Of a stretch of DNA of 64,000 bases, positions 1 through 8,805 are shown piece after piece. Made by a program: the position numbers and the translations under genes. The stretch's first letter is position 1, and each line of letters opens with the position of its first letter. The stretch comes from Pseudohongiella spirulinae. GTDB lineage: Bacteria; Pseudomonadota; Gammaproteobacteria; Pseudomonadales; Pseudohongiellaceae. The notes beneath the pieces are model-generated. The model saw only the letters and a list, made by a program, of their open reading frames with translations. It searched no databases and was not told the origin of the DNA. Where the stretch lies: NCBI RefSeq assembly GCF_001444425.1, contig NZ_CP013189.1, positions 2,356,001 through 2,420,000 of the forward strand. Direction: 5' to 3'.

Positions 1-1469
1 CAGTCATGGCCGTTCCGGCCCATGATCAACGGGACTACGAGTTTGCCCGCAAATATCAATTACCAATCAAACAGGTTATACAAGCGGCTACGGACGATGC
101 TGAATGCGATCTGGAAAAAGCGGCTTTTACCGAAAAAGGCGTACTTATCAATTCCGGCGAATTCGACGGACTGAGCTCAAGCGCGGCGTTTGATGCGATT
201 GAAGCCTGGCTCAACAAACGGGGTATCGGCCGCAAGCAGGTCAATTTCAGATTGCGCGACTGGGGTGTCTCACGTCAGCGCTACTGGGGCACACCTATTC
301 CGATCATCAATTGTTCGTCTTGCGGCGCGGTGCCGGTTCCCGAGTCAGATCTGCCTGTTGTGTTGCCCGAGGATGTCAGCTTCACCGATTCGGGGTCGCC
401 CATCAAACGTATGCCCGAGTTCTATCAGGTCAAATGCCCTGCCTGCGGTTCCGATGCTGAGCGCGAAACAGATACTTTCGACACCTTTATGGAGTCCTCC
501 TGGTACTATGCCCGTTATGCGTGCCCGGACCTGAAAACCGGCATGCTGGACGAGCGGGCCGATTACTGGCTCCCGGTTGACCAGTATATCGGGGGAATTG
601 AACATGCCATTTTGCACCTGTTATACGCCCGTTTCTTCCACAAATTGATGCGCGACGAAGGACTGATCAGTTCCGATGAGCCATTCAAGCGCCTGTTGAC
701 TCAGGGTATGGTGTTAAAAGACGGCAGTAAAATGTCGAAGTCCAAGGGTAACACTGTTGAACCAGCACAACTGATAGAGCAATACGGCGCTGACACGGTC
801 CGCCTGTTCACCATGTTTGCAGCGCCACCCAATCAATCCCTGGAGTGGTCCGACAGCGGCGTGGAAGGCAGTTCGCGATTTCTGCGGAAGCTTTGGCGCA
901 TTGTAGTGACTCATGGCACCTGTGAGGCAGCGTTTGACACGACCAGCCTGAAAGATTCACAGAAACAACTGCGTTTTAAAACTCACAGCACTTTGCAGAA
1001 AGTCAGCGACGACTATGGTCGCCGTCAGACATTCAACACGGCCATCGCCGCTGTCATGGAGCTGGTCAACACCATTACACGGTTCCAGGACGAGAACGAC
1101 TGCAGCGCTGATAACCAGCAAAATCGCGCCGTGGTTCAGGAGGCATTGGAGATCGTTCTGTTGTCGCTGTCGCCGGTTGTCCCGCATTTCTGCCACGCAC
1201 TCTGGATGAGCATGGGACACCAAAAGGCCATTATCAATGAGGCCTGGCCGTCAGTAGACTCCGACGCTCTGATACAGGATCAGATTCAGATTGTCATTCA
1301 GGTTAATGGCAAACTGCGCGGCAGACTGGACGTGAGACGCGACATCGGCAAGGACCAGCTGGAAGCGCTGGCGTTGGCCGATGGCAATGTACGCAACTTC
1401 ACAGAAGGCAAGACCGTGCGTAAGGTCATTATTGTTCCCGGCAAGCTGATCAACATTGTGGTGGCCTGA
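1..1469 (+). CDS. leuS: Leucyl-tRNA synthetase, C-terminal part (5' end outside window)
   Basis: This enzyme charges tRNA-Leu with leucine in the cytoplasm. Only the C-terminal portion is present: the frame is open to the left edge (first full codon at base 3). The first visible residues, [15 protein letters not shown], match the end of the CP1 editing domain of class I leucyl-tRNA synthetases. Further on are paired CxxC motifs of a zinc-ribbon insertion (near residues 103-106 and 144-147 counted from base 6), the KMSKS catalytic loop (242-246) and the anticodon-binding and C-terminal domains. The stop codon overlaps the lptE start by one base (TGATG), so leuS, lptE and holA are probably one transcript. 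Identity is essentially certain; the missing 5' part is a window effect and not damage. Confidence 0.97.
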   Translation, partial: VMAVPAHDQRDYEFARKYQLPIKQVIQAATDDAECDLEKAAFTEKGVLINSGEFDGLSSSAAFDAIEAWLNKRGIGRKQVNFRLRDWGVSRQRYWGTPIPIINCSSCGAVPVPESDLPVVLPEDVSFTDSGSPIKRMPEFYQVKCPACGSDAERETDTFDTFMESSWYYARYACPDLKTGMLDERADYWLPVDQYIGGIEHAILHLLYARFFHKLMRDEGLISSDEPFKRLLTQGMVLKDGSKMSKSKGNTVEPAQLIEQYGADTVRLFTMFAAPPNQSLEWSDSGVEGSSRFLRKLWRIVVTHGTCEAAFDTTSLKDSQKQLRFKTHSTLQKVSDDYGRRQTFNTAIAAVMELVNTITRFQDENDCSADNQQNRAVVQEALEIVLLSLSPVVPHFCHALWMSMGHQKAIINEAWPSVDSDALIQDQIQIVIQVNGKLRGRLDVRRDIGKDQLEALALADGNVRNFTEGKTVRKVIIVPGKLINIVVA

Positions 1470-1957
1470 TGAACGCGGTGCGCGTGCTGATCCTGACACT
1501 GGGCCTGTCTGCTGTCAGCGCCTGTGGCTTTACCCTGCGCGGCTCAGAGTCAGCAGCGCTGCCATTCCCGACGCTTATCCTGAGTCATCCGGCAGGCCCC
1601 TACCCCTTGCGGGCTCCGCTTATCGAGGCTTTGCGGGCCAGTAATGTGGACCTTGTCGAAAACAATAACAGTGATCTGCAGCTCGTGCTGTCGGCTGAAG
1701 AACAGGAACGCCGAACGATCAGTATCAATACCCGCGCCGGCGCCGGGCAGTATGAGCTGACAGTCAGTATCCAGGCGAATCTTTATCGCGCCGGCCAGCA
1801 CCTGGCCGGTCCCGAAACACTCACCGCCAGCGGCACATTCTATGAAGATACTGCCAATATCAGCGGCAGCAGCAGCGGTCAGGAATTGTTGCTGGCAGAT
1901 ATCAGACGCGAGCTTGCCAGTCAGGTGATCAGACGCCTGCAGGCTGTTTCCTTATGA
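1469..1957 (+). CDS. lptE: LPS-assembly lipoprotein LptE
   Basis: LptE is the outer-membrane lipoprotein that plugs the LptD barrel and helps place LPS in the outer leaflet. The 162-residue product begins with a lipoprotein signal peptide. A lipobox-like LSAVSAC precedes Cys19, followed by GFTLRG, the typical start of mature LptE/RlpB. Length and position between leuS and holA match the family across gammaproteobacteria. Its ATG overlaps the leuS stop, and its own stop overlaps holA by four bases (ATGA), indicating translational coupling. The family is weakly conserved, so the call rests on the lipobox, the mature N-terminus and synteny together. Confidence 0.93.
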   Translation: MNAVRVLILTLGLSAVSACGFTLRGSESAALPFPTLILSHPAGPYPLRAPLIEALRASNVDLVENNNSDLQLVLSAEEQERRTISINTRAGAGQYELTVSIQANLYRAGQHLAGPETLTASGTFYEDTANISGSSSGQELLLADIRRELASQVIRRLQAVSL

Positions 1958-2994
1958 AGGTCTATGCAGATCAGTTCAACAGGCACCTGCAAGGCGAGTT
2001 GCATAATGCGTACTGGATTTGCGGGGATGAGCCTCTACAGCTACGTGAGCTGACCGACGCCTTACGTAAAAAAAGTCGCAGCAACGGATATACCGAACGT
2101 GAAGTTTATGAGGTCGACCGACAGTTCGATTGGCGCACACTTCACGCCGCCAGCAGCAGCATGTCTCTGTTCGCCGATAAAAAACTGATCGAGCTGCGCC
2201 TTCGGCAGGGCAAACTGGATGAGCCGGCGCGTAAACAGTTGACAGAGTACCTGCTGTCCCCGGCCACCGATACACTGTTGCTGATGATAAGTCCGAAACT
2301 GGATAGTGCCGCTACAAAAACTCAGTGGTTCAAGAAAATTGAGCAGAATATTGTTCTGGTGCAGGTCTACGCTGTTGAGACTGACAAACTCAATGCCTGG
2401 ATCAGCCGACGTCTGGCCAACTTCAATTTGCGGGCTGACGCCGATGCTTTGCAGCTTCTGGCGGATCGGATAGAAGGAAATATGTTGGCGGCAGACCAGG
2501 AAATAGAAAAACTATCTTTGCTGTATGGCAAGGACAGACAACTTGGCATCCAGGATATCGCCCGTAGCGTCGCCGACAATTCACGGTTCAACGTATTCTC
2601 CCTGATCGATGCCTGCCTGGCAGGAGATCCAGTCAAAGCAGTACACACGCTACAGCGCATGCGTGAAGAAGGTGCAGAAGCACTGATGATCGTCGCCATG
2701 CTGGCCAGAGAAATCAGACTGCTTATGAGCATGGCGCTGCAGATAGAAAAAGGCACATCCCTTGCTGCGGCTGTGCAAAGCGCTCGTGTCTGGAAAAACC
2801 GACAATCATTAGTCAACAGGACACTGCAACGCCATTCCAGCGATTCATTTCAATCAATGCTATCCCAGCTAAGGGATGTCGACATGGCAGTAAAAGGCCT
2901 GGGATCACAGTCACCCTGGATCATCCTTGAGCAGTTAATCTGCCATCTGAGTGGCAGAGCGCTCAAATTCCAATCCGCCCAAGCGTCGCAATAA
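1954..2994 (+). CDS. holA: DNA polymerase III subunit delta
   Basis: The delta subunit of the replication clamp loader opens the beta sliding clamp. The 346-residue protein has the usual length. Its N-terminus (YWICGDEPLQLRE) is the delta-type start of the AAA+-like domain, which lacks a functional nucleotide site. The C-terminal third is helical and contains the conserved FNVFSLIDACLAGD segment of the collar region. It is the last gene of the leuS-lptE-holA set and starts four bases inside lptE. Its 3' end runs 32 bases into the convergent DUF4404 gene, so the two transcripts overlap tail to tail. Confidence 0.96.
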   Translation: MKVYADQFNRHLQGELHNAYWICGDEPLQLRELTDALRKKSRSNGYTEREVYEVDRQFDWRTLHAASSSMSLFADKKLIELRLRQGKLDEPARKQLTEYLLSPATDTLLLMISPKLDSAATKTQWFKKIEQNIVLVQVYAVETDKLNAWISRRLANFNLRADADALQLLADRIEGNMLAADQEIEKLSLLYGKDRQLGIQDIARSVADNSRFNVFSLIDACLAGDPVKAVHTLQRMREEGAEALMIVAMLAREIRLLMSMALQIEKGTSLAAAVQSARVWKNRQSLVNRTLQRHSSDSFQSMLSQLRDVDMAVKGLGSQSPWIILEQLICHLSGRALKFQSAQASQ

Positions 2995-3220
2995 TTTCCC
3001 GTACGATCCGTTCGGCAACTGGATGATTTGCTGCAAATCTGGCTTCCAGGGCAATTGCATTGTCCATCTCCGGACTATTCGGTTCCTGACGCTCAAGAAG
3101 TGCGTCGATGTCGTCGTCCAGTTGCTGGGCAAGAGCCAGCGTTTCCTCATCCAGATCTTCAGCCTTTGACAGCTCGGCCTGGAGCTGAGCCAATAATGTT
3201 TTAACGCGATCCTGAGTCAC
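2963..3220 (-). CDS. DUF4404 family small protein
   Basis: An 85-residue acidic, helical protein of unknown function, resembling the DUF4404 family of proteobacteria. It is rich in Glu, Asp, Leu and Gln, with a probable amphipathic or coiled-coil first half (residues about 1-45) and a C-terminal helix ending in IVREIIATLGRIGI. There is no signal peptide or membrane segment, so it is probably cytosolic. It is transcribed convergently to holA and overlaps that gene's last 32 bases. No partner gene in the neighbourhood suggests a role. Family assignment is from general resemblance only. Confidence 0.75.
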   Translation of the reverse strand: MTQDRVKTLLAQLQAELSKAEDLDEETLALAQQLDDDIDALLERQEPNSPEMDNAIALEARFAANHPVAERIVREIIATLGRIGI

Positions 3221-3334
3221 AATGTATCCTCCGCTATGCAGGTCTCATATTAAATGGAGACCCAGCCGGGCACAAGCAGAACTGTGCGAACTCAGCTCTG
3301 CTATGCCAACGTGGAAGCATACCGATTTATCGTA

Positions 3335-3958
3335 TCAACCTGCCCTGCCGGCCACTCTGGAATAAGCGCGCTGTTTCAGGCGACGGTGGAAACGGCGCTC
3401 GCGGCTTTTGTACTCCAGCCAGTAACGCGGCACATTCAGCAACAAGGACCAGCGCGTGGTATAGCTCACCCGTATGCTCGAATGACTCTTCTCGCCCGCC
3501 ATCAGCATAGGCTCGCCCTCATAGATATCTGTGGCACCAGTCATGGCATGGACGTGTCGGATATTGATATTGCGTTGATTGGCCATCAGCAGCACAAACT
3601 GTTTTCGACATCGAAACGCGTCAAGTATCAGTTTTAACCAGATTGAAAACTGCTCCGATGCTGTTTTGAGTTTGGCGCTCATCCAGACACCATTAATTTC
3701 CATCATGTCGTAGTCGTCATGCCGAAAAAATTCATGCGATGATTTTACATCATCCGGCACAAACATCAGACTTCTGAATTCGGGCCTGGTGACCAACATG
3801 TAACCACCCACCATTTCATCGCCCTTAAACCCGGCTACAAACTGACTTCTGGCGGCGTAGTCGTAAGGCAGTTTAACACCAACATAACTCTCGAATCGGC
3901 TCAGAAAAAAATCAATGTCCTGCTCTTCTGTCAACGTTCTGAATTTAATCGCTTCCAT
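3335..3958 (-). CDS. Hypothetical protein, possibly GNAT-like acyltransferase
   Basis: A 207-residue soluble protein I do not firmly recognise. The order of elements (FRTLTEEQDI start, a FVAGFKGDEMVGGYMLV strand pair near residues 41-57, later helices) recalls a GNAT acyltransferase fold, but I cannot see a clear acetyl-CoA-binding Q/RxxGxG/A loop. The C-terminus is very basic (YKSRERRFHRRLKQRAYSR). A good ribosome-binding site (GAGG, 8 bases upstream) supports the start. It overlaps the upstream methyltransferase-like gene by 28 bases, so the pair is probably co-transcribed. A role in small-molecule or lipid modification is inference from the pairing only. Confidence 0.6.
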   Translation of the reverse strand: MEAIKFRTLTEEQDIDFFLSRFESYVGVKLPYDYAARSQFVAGFKGDEMVGGYMLVTRPEFRSLMFVPDDVKSSHEFFRHDDYDMMEINGVWMSAKLKTASEQFSIWLKLILDAFRCRKQFVLLMANQRNINIRHVHAMTGATDIYEGEPMLMAGEKSHSSIRVSYTTRWSLLLNVPRYWLEYKSRERRFHRRLKQRAYSRVAGRAG

Positions 3959-4497
3959 AGTTTTATCCTCGGTAAGAACATGCCCACGTTATTTTTGTAT
4001 ACTTTGTACTGCGCGGCTTGATCACTCAACATGATCATTCGCTCTTCCTTGCGCGCCGAAATCACGTAAAACGCCAATAGATACAGGAACGTAGCCCACA
4101 AGATGATCGAACCGAACAACCATGAACCAGCAAACCATGCAATAATATATGAGACGTAAAACGGATGTCGGAACAGCCCAAACGGACCTGATGTCACAAT
4201 ACTTCCAACATGATTACTGAAGGCAAAATCGAGTGACTTTGCCTTCACAATCGACCACCAGAATAGCACCAGAGAAAGCAGATACAAGAGAGCACAAACC
4301 AGCAACGATAGTTTTGTGATGGACGTCACATTAAGAAATGACCAGACTGTCACAATCATCTGAACAGCGACTGCCAGATCATAGGTCAATGCAAGCCAGC
4401 TACTCGTTCCGCTATTGATTTTAAAGAACCTGAGACGCCCCCAGATAAGGCTGAAGATAATCGCGACAAACAGAACCAGAACCATATTCGCTAACAT
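3931..4497 (-). CDS. Isoprenylcysteine carboxyl methyltransferase-like membrane protein
   Basis: An integral membrane protein with about five hydrophobic segments and the C-terminal signature of the ICMT/PEMT methyltransferase family. The signature is GPFGLFRHPFYVSYI (the RHP motif), then a membrane hairpin, then ARKEERMIML with the paired Glu residues that help bind S-adenosylmethionine. Such bacterial proteins methylate small carboxylates, phospholipids or unknown acceptors; the substrate is not predictable here. I prefer the ATG at 4497 (AGGG about 9 bases upstream) over the GTG at 4506, whose upstream AGG is too close. It leads a two-gene unit with the GNAT-like gene. The start is moderately certain. 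Confidence 0.8.
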   Translation of the reverse strand: MLANMVLVLFVAIIFSLIWGRLRFFKINSGTSSWLALTYDLAVAVQMIVTVWSFLNVTSITKLSLLVCALLYLLSLVLFWWSIVKAKSLDFAFSNHVGSIVTSGPFGLFRHPFYVSYIIAWFAGSWLFGSIILWATFLYLLAFYVISARKEERMIMLSDQAAQYKVYKNNVGMFLPRIKLWKRLNSER

Positions 4498-4564
4498 GCT
4501 GTACACCCTGCTATCTGAAATTGACTTGCCGCCTGTTATACACGGCTGTGTACGCTCTACGCAA

Positions 4565-4592
4565 TTGCTGCGCTCTGTCTTTTATGTATAAT
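4565..4592 (+). promoter_or_regulatory. Probable sigma70 promoter for the membrane cyclase gene
   Basis: A perfect -10 hexamer TATAAT lies at 4587-4592, about 50 bases before the cyclase ATG. A partial -35, TTGCTG at 4565-4570, precedes it with a 16-base spacer. It is the only good -10 between the two divergent genes. Confidence 0.5.
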
Positions 4593-4640
4593 CACTGCAC
4601 CACAGCCTTACAGGCCGGAACATCATTATGAAAAGCGCCC

Positions 4641-6023
4641 ATGAAAACAGATAAGTACAAGGCGTATTGCAAGGAGCACGCCAAAGAGTTCAGGGACGAG
4701 ATGCGCGATGATGCATCCAGGGCACTGCGCAACTGGCCAGGCAAAACAGCCGCTCTGTTGCTGGCCCTGTCTTCCTTGTTAACCTGGCTGAGCCTGCAGG
4801 ATAGTGGCAACCCCCATGCATATCAAAGTTTGCTGACCTACGCTTTCCCGATTGCGCTGGTATTTGTCTATCCATGGCTGTCGCTGCTTTTCGCAGGAAT
4901 CGAGAAATACTCTCGACAGATACTGGATCTATTTCTGCTCAGCATTCTGTTCGGCTTTTGTCTGTCACTGTACATCGTATTTTTGCCACAGCTTGACCAG
5001 GACAATCAATCCGATATTTTCCTGGCACTGTCCGGTCAGATTAATTTTGTCATCTTGATGACCACGGCATTTTCGTATCACATCAGCTTCACTATTACTT
5101 TGCTGCGCAATTCCTTTTTTACGCTGTTGACCGCGCTACTGATCTATCTGATAAACGCCGACTATCTGGCAATCAATGCCATCCAGCTGATACAGGGGTA
5201 TCTGGGGGGCATCATTGTCAGCTGGCTGTTCTTCAGCCGTATCCAGACACGTTTCTATTACAAGTCGATTGATGCAGACACCCGTCAACACCTCTACAAA
5301 CAGCTGTCAAAACTTGTTTACCAGCATCAACTGGAACGTATCAAAGCCGGCGACCAACTTGAAGAAACCATGCCAGTGGATAAAAGCCAGGCGATTATCA
5401 ACGTATTCGATATTCAAAGCTCAAGCAACATCAGACACGAACGTACCCAGGCTTTTTTCCTGCAGGTTTTTCGTGCCTTCTCACAAATCTGTATGATGGG
5501 TTACAAACATAACCCCCTGCAAGCCAGAGCCTTTCGCCTGAAAGAAACCGGAGACGGCTTCATTAGCGCCATCGGTTATCCGTTCCTGACAGACAACTCC
5601 AGAACATTGTCAGATCACGCTGTTGAGACTGCCTTGATGATGTTTCAGGCCTTTAATGAAGAAGTCCAGAAGTTCGGCTATGGCTACCCCATCAAAGCAG
5701 CTATGGGACTCGCCTACAATTCCGTACAGGGAACATTCCAAAGCAGCGGTATTCGCGCCTATGACCTGTTCGGCGACGCACTCGTCCAGGCGTATCGCTA
5801 TGAAGAATTGCGAAAGCACCCGGAAATCGCATCACAGATGAAGATCCTTGCCCGCTCCAGAGGTCTGGAGCACTACAATATCCTGATCATTCAAGAGGTC
5901 ATCTATAACACACTATGCGAGTCGTTCAAGGCGCTTTTCACCGCTATTGAACTGAATGCGGAAGCCCACCCCATCCCCCAGGATCCGAATGCCAGATTTA
6001 TCTATCTCCATGTTCTTGAGTGA
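4641..6023 (+). CDS. Membrane-anchored class III nucleotide cyclase-like protein
   Basis: A 460-residue protein with a short cytoplasmic N-terminus, about six membrane helices (residues about 35-200) and a C-terminal class III adenylate/guanylate cyclase domain (about 250-420). Visible catalytic elements are the first metal Asp in VFDIQSS (D257), the LKETGDGF hairpin with the adenine-type Lys301 and second metal Asp305, and YDLFGD with Asp375 followed by Arg386. The transition-state Asn of the canonical NxxxR motif is replaced by Val382 while the Arg remains. Activity is therefore uncertain: it could be a slow or specialised cAMP cyclase, or a non-catalytic nucleotide sensor. The membrane part presumably senses a signal. 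It stands alone, divergent from the ICMT-like gene. Confidence 0.82.
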   Translation: MKTDKYKAYCKEHAKEFRDEMRDDASRALRNWPGKTAALLLALSSLLTWLSLQDSGNPHAYQSLLTYAFPIALVFVYPWLSLLFAGIEKYSRQILDLFLLSILFGFCLSLYIVFLPQLDQDNQSDIFLALSGQINFVILMTTAFSYHISFTITLLRNSFFTLLTALLIYLINADYLAINAIQLIQGYLGGIIVSWLFFSRIQTRFYYKSIDADTRQHLYKQLSKLVYQHQLERIKAGDQLEETMPVDKSQAIINVFDIQSSSNIRHERTQAFFLQVFRAFSQICMMGYKHNPLQARAFRLKETGDGFISAIGYPFLTDNSRTLSDHAVETALMMFQAFNEEVQKFGYGYPIKAAMGLAYNSVQGTFQSSGIRAYDLFGDALVQAYRYEELRKHPEIASQMKILARSRGLEHYNILIIQEVIYNTLCESFKALFTAIELNAEAHPIPQDPNARFIYLHVLE

Positions 6024-6053
6024 CCAGGTTACCTGACTGTCACTGGGTTACTC

Positions 6054-6082
6054 ATGAAATCAATAGCCAGTTACGCTATAAT
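6054..6082 (+). promoter_or_regulatory. Probable sigma70 promoter for the aspartokinase gene
   Basis: A consensus -10 TATAAT is at 6077-6082, 42 bases before the aspartokinase ATG. The -35 region (ATGAAA at 6054-6059, 17-base spacer) is weak, so an activator may be needed. No terminator hairpin was found between the cyclase stop and this site. Confidence 0.45.
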
Positions 6083-6124
6083 GCGCGCGCTTCAAGCATT
6101 AAATTCATCATCACAGGATGACAA

Positions 6125-7597
6125 ATGACTGACCCGAACGCTTCTAGTAACGCGCGCGAACATACCGTTGAAAAAATTGGCGGCACTTCAATGAGCCAGT
6201 TTGATGCGGTCCGCCAGAACATCTTTATGAATCCGGCTTTGAACGGAGAATACTATCAGCGTATTTTTGTAGTCTCCGCCTATTCCGGCATCACCAACAT
6301 GCTGCTTGAGCATAAGAAAACCGGCCAACCGGGCGTGTACGCACTGTTTTCTGACGCCGAAGAGCAGCAAAGCTGGCGTGATGCATTTGCAGCCTTACGG
6401 GCGCGCATGCTGGAAATCAATGGTGAACTGTTTGCGCCGCATCCAAAGAGTGAGTGCAAACTGGCCGATGACTTCATTCTGGATCGATTGAGTGATGCTG
6501 AAAGCGTCCTGGAGGACGTATCCAGCCTCTGTCAACATGGCCACTTTGCCTTGTCGGATTATCTGTTAACGGTTCGAGAAATGCTCGCCAGCCTGGGTGA
6601 AATGCACAGCGCATTTAACACCGCCAAACTGCTGCAACTCCACGGCATTAATGCACGCTTTGTTGACCTGTCCGGCTGGGCAAGCACTAAACACCTTAGT
6701 CTGGATGACAATATCTCAAAAGCTTTCGAAGGTATTGATCTGAGTCAGGAGTTACCTATCGCAACCGGCTACAGCCACTGCGAAGGCGGCCTGATGGCTA
6801 TTTTCGACCGTGGTTACAGCGAAATGACCTTTAGTCGAATAGCCGTATTGACTGGCGCGCGCGAAGCGATCATTCACAAGGAGTTTCACCTGAGCAGTGC
6901 TGATCCGGGCATTGTTGGCGAATCTAAAGCGGTACCGATCGGCCGCACCAATTATGACGTGGCTGACCAACTGGCCAATCTGGGCATGGAGGCGATTCAC
7001 CCTCGGGCAGCAAAAGGCCTGCGTCAGAACAATATTCATCTGCGCGTCAAGAATACTTTTGAGCCTGAGCATGGCGGCACCCTGATTACGCGGGATTATG
7101 TCAGCGATTCAGCCTGTGTCGAAATTATTGCCGGTCGCCAGGGGGTTTATGCCATCGAGCTGTTTGACCAGGATATGGTCGGCGATCTGTCTCATTACGA
7201 AAAACAGTTTCTTGCGCAGATCACCCGATATAAAGGTCAGGTGATCAATAAAGATTTGAATGCCAATACCATTACACATTACCTGTCTGCCAACCTGAAA
7301 ACCGTCAAACGCATTCAGACTCAACTCAATGAGCTGTTTCCCGGCGCTGAGATAAACGTGCGCAAGGTCTGCATTGTCTCCGCTATCGGCAGTGATCTGA
7401 AAATCCCCGGCATGCTGGCACGAACCGCCAAGGCCCTCGCCGATAATGGCGTCGACATTCTGGGCGTGCATCAGTGTATGCGTCAGGTGGATATGCAGTT
7501 TGTGCTGGATGAAGATGACTACGAAAAAGCGATTCGTGCCATGCACGAGAAGCTGGTCGAAGTTTACAACCATGGCCGCGCCATCAAACTGGCCTGA
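6125..7597 (+). CDS. ask: Aspartate kinase, Ask_Ect type
   Basis: Aspartokinase phosphorylates L-aspartate, the first step toward lysine, threonine, methionine and, through aspartate semialdehyde, ectoine. The 490-residue protein shows VEKIGGTSM near the N-terminus, TGYSHCEGGLM, SRIAVLTGAREA, FHLSSADP and two C-terminal ACT-type regulatory domains (from about residue 340). These are characteristic of the Ask_Ect subfamily normally encoded beside ectABC, not of the housekeeping LysC types. No ectoine gene is present here. Three bases downstream begins a class V aminotransferase, probably in the same transcript. The first 12 or so residues before the HTVEKIGG start are an extension, and a later start is possible, although no other ATG is near. 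Confidence 0.92.
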   Translation: MTDPNASSNAREHTVEKIGGTSMSQFDAVRQNIFMNPALNGEYYQRIFVVSAYSGITNMLLEHKKTGQPGVYALFSDAEEQQSWRDAFAALRARMLEINGELFAPHPKSECKLADDFILDRLSDAESVLEDVSSLCQHGHFALSDYLLTVREMLASLGEMHSAFNTAKLLQLHGINARFVDLSGWASTKHLSLDDNISKAFEGIDLSQELPIATGYSHCEGGLMAIFDRGYSEMTFSRIAVLTGAREAIIHKEFHLSSADPGIVGESKAVPIGRTNYDVADQLANLGMEAIHPRAAKGLRQNNIHLRVKNTFEPEHGGTLITRDYVSDSACVEIIAGRQGVYAIELFDQDMVGDLSHYEKQFLAQITRYKGQVINKDLNANTITHYLSANLKTVKRIQTQLNELFPGAEINVRKVCIVSAIGSDLKIPGMLARTAKALADNGVDILGVHQCMRQVDMQFVLDEDDYEKAIRAMHEKLVEVYNHGRAIKLA

Positions 7598-7599
7598 TT

Positions 7600-8802
7600 A
7601 TGCTGAACATCGACCGGCTGCGTGAAGAAACACCGGCTTGCAGTGAACTTATTCACTTCAATAACGCTGGCGCTTCCCTGCAACCACAATCGGTGACGGA
7701 TGCAGTCCTGCAATATCTGACGCTGGAACAGCGCCTCGGTGGCTATGAGGCTGCCGAGGCACAACATCAAGCCAGTGAACATTTCTACACGGCGGTTGCC
7801 GGCCTGTTGAACTGTAATCCGCGCGAAGTTGCCTATGCCGAGAACTCCACCCGAGCGTGGAACCTGCTGTTACACGCCATCGCTTTCGAACCGGGTGAGC
7901 GAATCATTATCGGCGAATCCGAGTACGCCAGTAATTACCTTTCCCTGCTGGAGCTGGCCCATCGTCATCAGGTGAATATTGAAGTCATCAATAATGATGA
8001 CAATGGGCTGATCTCTCTTCAGGCACTGGAGCAGCGCCTGGACGAAAACGTGCGGCTTATCGCGTTGACTCATGTCGCCAGTCAGAATGGAGTGATCCAG
8101 CCGGTCGCCGAAGTCGGCAAACTGGCTCGCAAACACAACATTCTGTATTTGATTGATGCCTGCCAGTCGGCGGGCCAACTGCATATTGATGTCAATGACA
8201 TAAATTGCGACATGTTGACCGCCAGTGGCCGCAAGTATCTACGGGGCCCTCGTGGCACAGGATTCATGTATGTGCGACATTCCGTGCTGAATTACCTGAA
8301 ACCGGATGCGCCGGATCTGCAGTCAGTCATCTGGACATCCCGTGACCAATTCAGCTGGCGGGACGATGCCCGGCGCTTCGAATTATGGGAGCACAATGTG
8401 GCGGCCAGAATTGGACTGACAGTCGCAGCCGACTACGCCACGGCCCTGGGTGTGAGCAATATAGAAAAGAGAATTAAAACGCTTGCTAACGAGCTACGCT
8501 GCAAGTTATCAGAACTGCCTCGAGTGCAGATACATGACCAGGCGTTTGCCACAGACTCAGAAACTGCACTGAATATTCTGGGCGGCATCGTCAGTTTCAG
8601 TGTGAAGAATGCCGATGCCGTTAAATTACAGACTCACCTGCGCCAGCACCGAATCAACACCTCAGTCATTCGACGCAATAATACCCGCCTGGAATTTGAG
8701 GTCAGAGACCTGCCGGACATTAATCGCGCCTCAGTACACTATTTTAATACCAGCGCTGAGATTGATGCCTTTTGTCAGGCGGTGCGGACTTTCCAAGTCT
8801 GA
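7600..8802 (+). CDS. Class V (cysteine desulfurase-like) aminotransferase
   Basis: A 400-residue PLP enzyme of the NifS/SufS/CsdA-like class V fold. Key points are the substrate-side FNNAGASL near residue 20, the PLP ring Asp186 in LIDACQSAGQ, and the Schiff-base Lys212 in SGRKYLRGPRGTGF. It lacks an obvious C-terminal active-site cysteine loop of true desulfurases. It may therefore be an isopenicillin-N-epimerase-like or C-S lyase-type member acting on another amino compound. It begins three bases after the aspartokinase stop and probably shares its transcript. Its 3' end is three bases from the convergent NSS transporter gene. The reaction is unassigned. Confidence 0.85.
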   Translation: MLNIDRLREETPACSELIHFNNAGASLQPQSVTDAVLQYLTLEQRLGGYEAAEAQHQASEHFYTAVAGLLNCNPREVAYAENSTRAWNLLLHAIAFEPGERIIIGESEYASNYLSLLELAHRHQVNIEVINNDDNGLISLQALEQRLDENVRLIALTHVASQNGVIQPVAEVGKLARKHNILYLIDACQSAGQLHIDVNDINCDMLTASGRKYLRGPRGTGFMYVRHSVLNYLKPDAPDLQSVIWTSRDQFSWRDDARRFELWEHNVAARIGLTVAADYATALGVSNIEKRIKTLANELRCKLSELPRVQIHDQAFATDSETALNILGGIVSFSVKNADAVKLQTHLRQHRINTSVIRRNNTRLEFEVRDLPDINRASVHYFNTSAEIDAFCQAVRTFQV

Positions 8803-8805
8803 TTA

